Shown: piece by piece, positions 1 through 10,105 of the stretch
Position numbering within the stretch: the first letter of the stretch is position 1
Layout of the letters: every line of letters begins with the position of its first letter
Assembly (NCBI GenBank): GCA_916610825.1
Contig: OU744452.1
Location: 5,892,521-5,956,520 of the forward strand
DNA from: Haliclystus octoradiatus
Taxonomy: Eukaryota; Cnidaria; Staurozoa; Stauromedusae; Haliclystidae
Direction of reading: 5' to 3'
Length of the DNA: 64,000 nt
Translations under genes and position numbers: made by a program
The notes under the pieces: model-generated
Told to the model about the DNA's origin: nothing
What the model saw: only the letters and a program-made list of their open reading frames with translations
The model's database searches: none

Positions 1-529
1 ATGCAAAAGAAATATTCTAAATGATGATGATGATGAAGAAGAAATCCAATGCACGAAGCCTGTACACAACGTTCTGCAACTCACAATGTAACGATATCGA
101 GGCCCAAGAAACACGTCAGTTTTCCTTTTCAAAACACCTTATCAACGCACGGAATATTTCTTGTGTTTTTTGCCATAAAATACCTTCAAATTCGTTATGT
201 ATGTGATATGATAACTCAACCTTGTCTTTTAAACACTTACGATACAATTATGGAGATTTTTTTGGTGGTTTCGAGAGTCGTATACCGAGGATACTGATGT
301 AATTGTATTCAAACCTTTACTAGCCTGTCTTGTCGTTCGAGGATTCAAAATGGTTGGACGGTAAGCAAAAGCAACATGGATGAAATTAGTTGTTGTCTAT
401 GATTTGATTTTAAATTTAACGATAATATTTTCTTGATTTTGAATTATAAATGCTACCAGGTACATTTGATTTGTTATGGCTGTATGGCTGTCCACTATTG
501 GGACAGGTTTTACCTAACTGTTCAATAAA
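1..529. other. AT-rich intergenic sequence
   Basis: I see no gene, RNA or clear repeat here. The only simple-sequence feature is a short run of tgatga triplets near position 21. Short open frames lack domain character and splice-site context. Confidence 0.5.
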
Positions 530-1210
530 TTTAAAGTGTATATCCTGGATATTGGGAGATTGCTTAATTAGATAGAGAAAAATTTTCTATTCGTACATGA
601 TCTTCTTGTGTTTTTATTTTACGCGATCATTTCTCCTTCAAAAATGCAGTCAAAGTGACGATTTTGGGTTAATTTTGTGTCTCACTCTTTTTCCTCGAAC
701 AGGAACCCGTTTATTTTCAACAAGAGAGTTTACACCGGATAAAACACTAAACTTTTTACATATTTGTCTCTAAATAAAAAACTGCTAAACCAAATGACAA
801 TCTGCTTTGGAATGGAATTTTCAACGTTCAGCTGAAGATTTAGAGCTATATTTGATCAATATTCAAGATACAGGTAAAGAGATATAAGCCTCTAAAGTCA
901 AAAGTTTTTAGTTTTGGATTTTTTCTCACTCAAGTGCTCACACGATTAACACCTCTTTGGGTTTAGCGGTTTTTTATTTAGAGACAAATAAGTAAAAAGT
1001 TTGGTGTTTTTTCCGGTGTAAACCCTCTTGTGGAAAATAAGTGGGTTCCTGTTCGAGGAAAAAGAGTGAGACACAAAATCGTAACTTTGACTTCATTTTT
1101 GAGGGGGAAATGCTTGCGCAAAGTAAAAATACAAGAAGAACATGTACTGATAGAAACTTTTTCTCTATCTAAAGAAGCAATCTCCCAATATCCGGAATAT
1201 ACACTTTAAA
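530..1210. repeat. Foldback element with about 260-bp inverted arms
   Basis: The left arm (about 530-795, beginning TTTAAAGTGTATATCC) is the inverse of the right arm (about 960-1210, ending ATATACACTTTAAA). The arms share blocks such as the run around gagtgagacacaaaat and the block around tttagagacaaata. The roughly 165-bp centre is unique. No protein is encoded. This is probably a non-autonomous DNA transposon or foldback element. A clear target duplication was not found. Arm similarity by eye is high but with many small differences. Confidence 0.7.
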
Positions 1211-1575
1211 CGAAGTGGATAATGTTCCGGCTGCCGGAATCCTGATTACTAGCGATAATGTTCTGTGGGTCTTTTGCACATGCGTTATCTGTTGTCCGTT
1301 TTTCTGTCACATTAGAGATTTTCAGATTCAAGTGACGACGATGATAAGCATCACATGCTTTTGTATAAAACCGCTGTACGTTGGCCGCACACCGTCATAA
1401 ATTTGAATGTGCTTCAGATTTGTCTTAATACGACGACGATCGATAAACCACGACAACAGCTAGTGTGATCAAATTAATAACATCAATTAATCTTTATTAG
1501 TCTTTTCTGTGCTGCAAAAATTTCCATGATACTTCTGAAGTTGTCTCTCAAGGTCCCTGAGCTAATGTTTATATG
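1211..1575. other. Unassigned spacer, weak inverted match to 3.97 kb
   Basis: No gene is seen. A stretch at about 1313-1343 (cagattcaagtgacgacga) matches, in inverted orientation, the block at about 3971-3998. These two blocks lie outside the hAT element at 1584-3573 and could be arms of an older element into which that one jumped. Support is limited to this one block. Confidence 0.3.
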
Positions 1576-1583
1576 GAATTGAG

Positions 1584-3573
1584 CAGGCGCGGATCCAGGA
1601 ATCATTTTATGGGGGTCAAAATTAATTACGTCACTTGCCACACCCATTTTTGACCACGCCCATTTTGTATACCAAAGAAAGATTGAGCGAGAAATTTTGA
1701 GTCAGTCAAAGAATCACATAATGATAAACATACAATTACAATAAATGTTACATTGGAATGGCTATCTTGCCATAAATTTATATAATTTTATCGAATTTCC
1801 CTTCACCAAGAACTAGTCTTCAATCTCCACTGTACAATTCAGGTACAATCTGCAATATTGAAAAATGGCAATCCACAATTAAGGAATATTTATATGAACT
1901 TAGGCCTACTATGAATACGTACACGTATTAAAGGGGTTTAGTATAATATCCCTCAAGTTGGTGACAAGGCTAAATTCATATTCTATTTCAGGAACGACTT
2001 TTGCAAGGTATATAGAACCACAATATTTTTCTAAGCGAAAATCTAAATCCATTACAGTATTATATTAGATTCAAAGTTGTAATATCGCGCTTCCCGTACT
2101 GCCTCCGTTTTTTATGTCAACAGCGGGGCCGGCTTGTTTTGCTTTCTACTTTAGGTAAACTAAATTTGATGTCGGGCTATATTTAAATCAATTTCTAGAG
2201 ATATAAACAGGGACATGCTGATTGCTCTATGAACACTTAGACACTCATTTTGAATTTCATTCTTAGAAAATTAAATTAAATCAAATCAAATCAAATAAAA
2301 ACTACAATTGCATTTATTTCAAGCATAAATGAGGGTTTGTAATGGTTCATCTGACTTAGCCCTCTGTACTGTGGTTGCTTTTGCAAGGTTCAGATTTATT
2401 TATCTTCTGTTGACCTTGGAAAATTTGACACATTTGAGTTCAGGTTGAAAAGCGACATATATGAACGAGGATATAAACAATATTAATATAACAGACGTAC
2501 GTACACATTGCATTCTCCAAATTATCTACCAGTTTGTACAATTTCATATATAATTCTTGCACATATTTCTGCAAGTGGATCCATCGGCTTTCCAAATCCA
2601 TCTTTCAAAAATATCTCGTTGATGATTAATGGCAATCAATTTGTAATAATTCGAGGAAAGCTTTCATAAAATAAATAAAATCTTTCTTCATGGCCATTGA
2701 AATAAACATGGTTTGTAGAGTTGCTATAATTTGTTCTGATGCTTCCACGCTGATAGTCACACGAGACAAAGACCGTTAAATAAAACTGCAGAACTATTTA
2801 GCTAAAAGAAGCGCCACGTGAAGTTGCACATGAAGCTGCTTTGAATTTATCCAATCAGATACCAAGGCGTGCAACTTCTGCGAACAGCTTTGCGAACATA
2901 TTTTAAAAATTACGACCTTGACATACAGGCAAAATTTTCCTCAAATTTAGTGTGTCAAAATTATCACGTGGGGGTGTCAATTGTTATTTTTTCTACCAAT
3001 TCGCCAATCGGTGACTCGAACGAACAAAAAAAGTGGGATAGGCGGTCAAAATAGCTCCCGGTTGAGTATGGCAGCCCTGTTCTTTCCTTGACAACACGCT
3101 GGCAACGAGTATGTCAATTGTTAAAAAGATGAGAAACAGAAACAATATACGGAATGATACACATTAGATTTTCTACGACCGCAAAACTGTAATCGTGACG
3201 TTGTTGTGGATCTTTTCTACTGCCGCATCATACCGCAACACCGCTTGACTCACGTCAGTATATTACGTAATCTAATACAACTGCTGAAGAAATCATAACT
3301 CTGAACGAAATTCAATACGTATGCGATCATTACGATCATCTACAATAATTTATTACAATATAAATACAAAAATTAAATATTGAGAATTTTTACTTAAAAA
3401 TGATCGAATAGAAGATAAAAAGGAAAGATAAGTTTGATAAAAATATAAAAATATATTTATTATTAACAGAAGAACGAAGCGATGACGCTATTTATAATGA
3501 CGTCTCTTAAAATTTAACTGAAACATTTAAGGGTGTCATTTGCCATACTTGCACCCCTCTGGATCCGCGCCTG
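1584..3573. mobile_element. Non-autonomous hAT-type DNA transposon
   Basis: The ends are perfect 15-bp terminal inverted repeats, CAGGCGCGGATCCAG at the left and CTGGATCCGCGCCTG at the right. Both sides are flanked by the same 8 bp, GAATTGAG (1576-1583 and 3574-3581). An 8-bp target duplication and CAG...CTG ends are the signature of the hAT superfamily. The 1,990-bp interior has no transposase-like frame, so the copy is non-autonomous and must have been moved by a transposase made elsewhere. The intact duplication and ends suggest a fairly recent insertion. Confidence 0.9.
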
Positions 3574-3581
3574 GAATTGAG

Positions 3582-5170
3582 GAGCTTTAAGTTTGTTTCA
3601 GTAGAATTGCCATATTCCTATAAATCCCGACTCTCTCCTTTGAGCCATGAACGAAAAGCCATGAGCCAGGTTTATGAGCGAAAAGTTCATCAGCCAGTCA
3701 CGCTATATAGCAAACGTTAACTCTCGATTTTTTCCCATATAAATTTGGTATTCTTGACTGTATAAGAGACTGGAGTAGGCCCTAATTTCAATAAATTCAG
3801 ACCTTAAAGAATGAATGTTAATGCAAATACAAAATAGTTTATTTCGACAAGATCGGTCGTCACTGCTGACTGTATTTTTTGAAAAAACCGTTGTATATCA
3901 GCAACTGACGACGGTGGACTCAGAAGGTGATTCCCGCTAAATATGCGCAGAAGCGCCGCACATCGAAATACCGTCGTCGTCACTTGGATCTGAAACTCTC
4001 TATTAGTTCTATGCAATGGCGACGGATGGTCCTGTTCCTTGACCATATAATAATAATTCTGTTTATTAATTTAATCGTAGAATATAAAAAGGAATTTAAA
4101 ATGAAAGTGCTAGAAGGTGAAAGCATTATATATGAATGATTCACGACGCTAGATACCACACCAAATCGTGCTCCTAAACTTATAGAAAAAGCTAACAAAC
4201 TAGGCTTCGATTTTGACTTTCGGTATACGTCAAATCAGTATTAGTAGGCATATAGCATCAGTTACAGGATAAGAAAACAGCTAATAAGTTATTATCCCAA
4301 ATTATTACAATCACCAAAGTAAAAAATGTTTTAAAATATTATGAGCCTGCATAAATATTCTCTGAAACCTCAGAGCGCCAAATATATGTCACGACACTCA
4401 AATATTGAAAACGCTGGACCACGTCGCTGAAAAGCTTCGATAAATCAAACACAGTCTAATAAAATTATGAATGCACAGATATGTTGAATATCGTTTCTGT
4501 CTTATATTTATTCCAAACAGTCGATCCAATCTACAATGCTATGAATTATTTTACAAACTATTTAAGATTTAATTTGGACACGACACGTCCATGTTTACTA
4601 TTTATGTATGCATGCGCAAAGGACGCACGGAACAATATCCACCGTGAAATTTATAATAAATCAAGCAACAAAACAAACATAGGCCTAGGCCTAATTACAT
4701 TTTCGTTTTAAACAGGCTGAAGCAGGCATAGCCCAAGTCCCAGCAGGTGGATCTGATTTTTATTATTGTACAAATTAATTTTTTTAAACAGAACAATCCT
4801 CATTCATACATCCATAAAGCTACAAATGTCGCTCAGTCATCCTTGTCTGTTGCCTTTTGGGGGCATCATTTATGACATTGTCTATACAGCAATCACCAAA
4901 AGAACAAGAGACCTACGCCCAAGTACGCGTGTTGCAATGAGCCTTTATTTGGAATCCGTAGACATTAGCGGGATGATAAATTGACAGCAACAGCTCAACA
5001 CTTCGTGGCACGGCGATCCTTTGAAGTGAGCAATTTTGTGGGTTCTGAAAAAAATAGATCGAAAGAAAATTAAAATAGAATACTTGTAGTGGTCACAACG
5101 AGACAAATCCCAGGATTTGTAATGAATGAAGGTTGACGAACTCGAATCTGAAATAATATGGTTTAATAAT
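3582..5170. other. AT-rich intergenic sequence without recognisable gene
   Basis: The stretch contains short open frames on both strands, none with recognisable domains or splice context. The block at 3971-3998 is an inverted match to about 1313-1343. A taggcctaggccta motif lies near 4680. Nothing else is identifiable. Confidence 0.4.
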
Positions 5171-5178
5171 ATAATAAT

Positions 5179-6026
5179 TAGGGATGCACCGAAATTCGGT
5201 TCGGCCGAAATATTTCCGGTTTTTTGGCCTCTTGACCGAAATTTCGGTTCGGCCGAAATTTGGTCTTCAATTTCGGCTGTTTTGGTTAATTCCGGCCAGT
5301 TTTTAAGAACAAGTAAAATGTTGCCAATTATCACATTTGGCTATCTAACTAAATCAAGATAATGTTCGATACTATATTTCTTTCAATGCACCATAAAGTC
5401 TTCGATAGGATAATAACAAGGATTTTCGCTGATCGTAGCCATCTTCAAGTTTTGCCTCATTTTCAAGTCATCCTCGCTTTCAAAAATTCACCTGACCATG
5501 TGCTCAAAAAATTTCGCCCATGATTGTTTTCGTGAATTTATGTTTCGATGTATTTATTTTTGACTTATATATAATATTTAGAGCATTGTTTTCTCCAATA
5601 AGGTTAAATCAATGATATGAAGAAACAAGTGGATTAATTTAATTGTTTATTTATTGTTCTCAGTGAAAACAAATGTTATTCAAATCATAATGGATTTCTT
5701 CACAAGGCAAAAGAAAATAATACTGGAGTAGATCGAGGAGAAATAAAATTGCTCGTTATGCCATGATCTAAACACATGATCTGAAAATCACCAGGAAAAG
5801 CATCATTATTTATCTTCTGTTGCAAGTTACTTACTTTGTTTTCAAAAACTTTTTGTATTCCAATGGAACACATAAATGATTTTAACTCGGATTTAGTTTG
5901 AAATATTCAAAACAGGGGGACAAAAATTGGCCGAAATGAAACCGAAATTTCGGCCGGAATTTCGGCTAAAAAGCCGAAACTGTATTATTTCGGTGACGGC
6001 CGAAACGACGTTTCGGTGCATCCCTA
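5179..6026. mobile_element. Non-autonomous hAT element with TAGGGATGCACCGAAA ends
   Basis: The left end reads TAGGGATGCACCGAAA and the right end TTTCGGTGCATCCCTA. Both are flanked by an identical 8-bp duplication, ATAATAAT (5171-5178 and 6027-6034). The subterminal zones are packed with TTCGGCCGAAA palindromes, probably transposase-binding sites. The 848-bp interior encodes nothing recognisable. The insertion went into an ATA-rich run, which slightly weakens the evidence from the duplication. The end sequence is characteristic of a hAT lineage that is common in animals. Confidence 0.88.
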
Positions 6027-6034
6027 ATAATAAT

Positions 6035-8640
6035 AATAATATGCCGCTGCTTCAGGTAGATTAATGTTCGTCGAGGTACGTTACGGCCTAATTATTTTTT
6101 CCTGCGTGGCTTTGTGGGTGTTTGATGACCGGCCCCTTCGGGGCTGACCATCCGAAGAAAAACGTTTGGCAAAGACGCCTCGAGATAAGGCCTAGATTAT
6201 ACGATACACCATACTTTTCATATGCGGTTCCTAAATAAATTAGGCATGGCTGATTCATTGTGCATATATCACAAATTCAGTTATAGGCCAATCCAAGAGG
6301 CATGCTTTTTTTCTTTGATTTTCTCATACATAATATGGAGTAGATAAGTTATGACTATATACAGGGTAGCTCTTACAAAAAACGACAACGAGTCGTGCTT
6401 TACAACATTTCTTGTGGACTTTCACCATGCGGCCGAAGAAAGGAACCACCAACTGCAAATTTTAATCACAATTTATTGTCAAATAATTGTAATTTATCGT
6501 AGACCTACATTACTAAAACTGTGTTTTTTAACCTTGAAATATTGTTTTAGCTACGTCCTAGTGAAATTTCAACACATTTGTTTATATCTCATCCACATAA
6601 ACATGACCCTAACATTGTCTTAAACCATATTTATTAGTTTTCCACTGCTCAATTGAAAAATACATATGTTTTGAGTAGTTTCCCTATTATTATTTTGTGA
6701 ATTTCTATTATAATTTAAATAAAAATGAACAATGTTCATTCTCCTGCTAATTTTCAAAATGGAACTCCAGCCTATCTGGGCAACGACAGAGGAGATAGGC
6801 TAGACATTTCTTTTTCAACCTAAATCCTGAGTTTTTACCAAATATGATATAAATAAATTTTTGAATGTTTATCGACAGCTTTCAAAAGGCGTGCATGCAC
6901 TGAAACAGTGCATCATCATCAGTGGTCTGGATCAAATCTTTACCTGTAGGGGCCTGCCCGTTGTTTGCTCAGTTATACGGTTGTGTACATCACTTGTGTC
7001 TAATACAATGTTTAGGCATGGCAAATGAAAAGCACAGTGTATAATCCAGGCCTAAGAGACTTCATTTTCTCATCAATATTCATTAATTCATCAGCGTCAA
7101 TATTCATTCTAAAATACAAGGTCATGATTAATCGTAGTTCTGCAGTTTGATTGGTTGCTCCATGTGTTATGGAAATTCTAGCATAAACATTTTTCAAAAA
7201 TTGCCGTCCTTCTTTGACGATAACATTTTGTCAGGGTCTCCAAGCTGTTAAAGAACATGGGAAGCTAACGTATACTGTAATTAAAGAAATAATACCAACA
7301 AAAGATGTGTCTATAGACTAGCATTGTGGAGTTTTCATTTAATCCAAGGACATCTTAGTAAGACTTAATTAGAAGCATTGAATTGAAACTGAATTTTAAA
7401 TCATTATATGCAAAATTCAAACAACCTTCCGCAATATAAACAAACTTGATTCTGAAATTTGTTTTATTTTAGAAAAGGTTTACGACATGCTTGCAAATGT
7501 TTTTATTCATATTTTCTGCAATTGGAAGACACTCAGGAAGTATTGAAAGGTACTACCTGTGGCTCAAGCTTTCAATACTTCACTTGTGTCTCCCAGCATT
7601 CCTTGTGTAGTGATCTGAATACAAACACAGCAAGTGCATGGTAACCCTTGGTTATTAACACAATATCATATTTTGTAGAGTCTTATCAATTGTGTACAAA
7701 TATGCAGCAGATGCCATCATTAATCGTTTCTACGTCTTATTATTCTGACTAATCAGAAGATCATTAGGTTGAACAAGCCCAACTCATCTTATAAATCAAT
7801 TACCCAACATTTCTTAAAACAGCATTTCTAAAAGGTATACCCTTGTTGGTATTATCCATATCTTCTGCTTATCATCTAACTGTCACCACGTAGCACATCC
7901 CCGTTTTCAACAAATCCTTCCCCGTGCATGTAGGCCTTTGATCACTCATATCCTTTGATAACTGTTTTAGTCAACATACTAACTGGTCAATTTTGTAATA
8001 TATAGTCTTATTCATAATATGAATTTTAATGTATTTTAATGCACCAAAACGCAATTATATACAAATAATAAACACTTTCTTTGTAATATGGGTTATGTAG
8101 CCACAAGTGTTATGCCATGAAGCACGATGAAAGCGTAGAAAACTACAAGCTGTCGCTGCGAGACATTTTCTGAAGGCTTTTGAGTGCCTCATAAGAACCC
8201 GAGTGTTTATATGTCTTATGTTCAATACTTGATTTATAAAATAGGAATACCTTTGACCTAGGCCTATAGGTTTTTAACAAATCCTCAAGAACCTTGTGCA
8301 TGCATTTGTGATCCCGCGTATCTTTAATGTGGTTGTAAGGTATCACAAGTAGGCCTATCGTTTAATATGTTCCTAAGTTATCACTAATACTGTTCTTCAT
8401 GCAATATGAAAGAAACTTGATTTTTCAAACCAGGATTTGAAGCAACATTCTTGATTCATGACATTCAAAATCATTTTGAATTACAATTGAAGAGTGTTAC
8501 TGTTTGTGTGGCGTTATATTGATAGCTTTTCGATAGCGTTTCGATTGTTGTAATGAGCCTATCATTTAATCCACAAACTGAGTAAGCTCAAATTTTTTTT
8601 GCAAGGGCGTTTAGTTAATGATTTTTAAACGTTTGTGAAT
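6035..8640. other. Intergenic sequence with one small hairpin repeat
   Basis: No host gene is recognisable. The only structured piece is a palindromic repeat at about 7470-7660, listed separately. Several short frames exist but none shows domains or convincing codon use. Confidence 0.4.
7458..7660. repeat. Hairpin repeat related to copy at 42541-42790
   Basis: The left arm (aaaaggtttacgacatgctt and following) is roughly inverted at about 7605-7655 (atacaaacacagcaagtgcatggtaaccc). The left arm also matches the inverted sequence at about 42670-42750, and the two copies give a similar short frame beginning FYFRKGL. This is a small MITE-like family. Its ends were not fixed precisely. Confidence 0.5.
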
Positions 8641-8654
8641 TTGATAACTGGAAA

Positions 8655-9632
8655 CCCTTCCTTACACCAACCAATAGTGCTCATGTCAGGAATTGAACCT
8701 GCGGGTAATGGTCCAAAGCCTAGGAGAGACCGGGGAGACTTGGACCACTTTTTACATTTTTAATTATTAAAATTATGATGGTTGTGCAAATGTAACAAAT
8801 TTTATGTCATTAAATTAGACAACATGCTCAATTCAAAAGGGTAAGAATATCAATTACATAAATGTAGCAATTTTTAAAATATTTAGTGTGCAAGACCGAC
8901 CATTTTAGAGGGGAGACTTGGGACACTGTGGGGTGACATGGATCAGGCATATTTTCTCAAAATTTCATTAAATAGCTGACAAATTTACTTTCCAGTACCA
9001 GACACTACTGCTTTGACTTAAGGAGTTTATTTGATCAAAATTAAGCCAGCAACAAGTAATTTTAGCATTAATAAATAACATTAATTTTTGACACACCTGT
9101 CATCAATCTAATTGTAATTGATTTAGCAACTTTATCTCCACAAAGTTAAAAAGTCAAATACAGCGCATATAAATTAAAACAAACTCATGTCTCAGCCAAA
9201 TGCGATTCATTTCCCATTCGTGGTTGATTTTATAACGTGCTGTTCCATGTCTCCCCGTTTGACTTCCCAGCAAAAAATTGAGGTGGCACTCCTCATCAAC
9301 AGGAATGTATTCAAACATTTTATATCAAAAGATTCATCAAAGTTAAACAGTTGCAATGGCACCATTCAAATTGGCAATTGAACACTTATTCTAAAATTAA
9401 TTGAATCAAAAGAGGAATCGCAAAACGCATGTCGATCATCGTAAGCTGTATACTAAAATTTCTTGATAATTAGTGATTTTTTGTTATCGAAATTTAGGGA
9501 AACAACATGAAATGAAGTGATATACAGCATATTAGAAGATAATTTACAAGGGTAATCAGGAACGCTCTTGTTCCATGTCTCCCTAGGTCCAAGTCTCCCC
9601 GGTCTCCCTTAACCACTGCTCTAACGTCACAC
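8655..9632 (-). repeat. tRNA-derived SINE fragment, split by a later insertion
   Basis: Read on the minus strand, the tRNA-like head has an A-box-like stretch (TAGAGCAGTGGTTA) at about 9612-9626 and a B box (GGTTCAATTCC) at about 8690-8700. This is followed by GCACTATTGGTTGGTG, the same tail as in the SINE at 10114-10400. The two boxes lie 900 bp apart because the TIR element at 8722-9609 sits between them. The SINE is therefore older than that element. Confidence 0.65.
8722..9609. mobile_element. TIR element (ends GGTCCAAGTCTCCCCGGTCTC) inserted in a SINE
   Basis: The terminal inverted repeats are about 22 bp: AGACCGGGGAGACTTGGACC at the left and its inverse ending near 9609. The 888-bp interior has no recognisable transposase. 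The same vocabulary (ggggagacttgggacac at about 8912-8935, tgttccatgtctccccg at about 9240) recurs inside the element, and an inverted partial relative lies at 11236-11556. The element interrupts the tRNA-like part of a SINE. A short TA or TTA target duplication is possible but not certain. Confidence 0.72.
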
Positions 9633-9670
9633 ATTTGTCTACACAAGTGACCATTATAACAGCTTTGACT

Positions 9671-9702
9671 CTATTTTCTTCTTTTTATTTTCTAGTGTGC
9701 AC
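9671..9702 (+). promoter_or_regulatory. Splice acceptor 7 nt upstream of the ENTPD start codon
   Basis: A long pyrimidine tract ends in an AG at 9694-9695, only seven bases before the ATG at 9703. This implies either a non-coding upstream exon or a spliced-leader trans-splice acceptor, as used in several animal groups. No upstream exon can be recognised here. Confidence 0.55.
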
Positions 9703-10105
9703 ATGCCAAAAATCGATGTATGTTGTACTCATGTTTTTACAATATTAAGAAAAGGCCATGAAGCATCAACACAGTGTGAATGTTCTACTGTTAAATTTAC
9801 TGGAAATGGACGTCGAAATTTCAAATTTATATTTTATGGAATTTTAATCATCTTTTTCATATTTGCTATGTTTCATCAATTTAATCGTAGACCGGCTAGG
9901 TTTAGTACACGGTCAGATTTATATGCTGTAAAACATAATGATAATTCAGACTATCATTATGGAATAGTGATTGACTGCGGTAGCGGTGGTTCTAGAGTCT
10001 TTATTTATTATTGGCCCCCACATACTGGTAATCCTGACGAATTATTAAATATGCAACCAATGATGGAAGCTGATGGGACACCTGTACGTCTGAAGATCAA
10101 GCCAG
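9703..10105 (+). CDS. ENTPD4/7: ENTPD exon 1: start, N-terminal anchor, apyrase region 1
   Basis: Translation starts at MPKIDVCC, which aligns with the MGRIGISC and MARISFSY starts of the vertebrate proteins. A membrane segment follows at about residues 45-62 (IFYGILIIFFIFAMF), then apyrase conserved region 1 (VIDCGSGGSR) at about residues 88-97, then the family-specific stretch ending KIKPG. The donor is at 10106 (gtatgt), phase 1. An in-frame GTG lies two codons upstream but is unlikely to be used. Confidence 0.92.

Noticed and set aside
1313-3998. Outer inverted repeat pair as a complete older element around the 1584-3573 hAT
   Set aside because: Only one block of about 20 bp matches convincingly. 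Not enough to define an element.
4945-5362. Frames of 129 and 78 codons
   Set aside because: They run into the end of the hAT element at 5179 and are made by its GGCCGAAA repeats.
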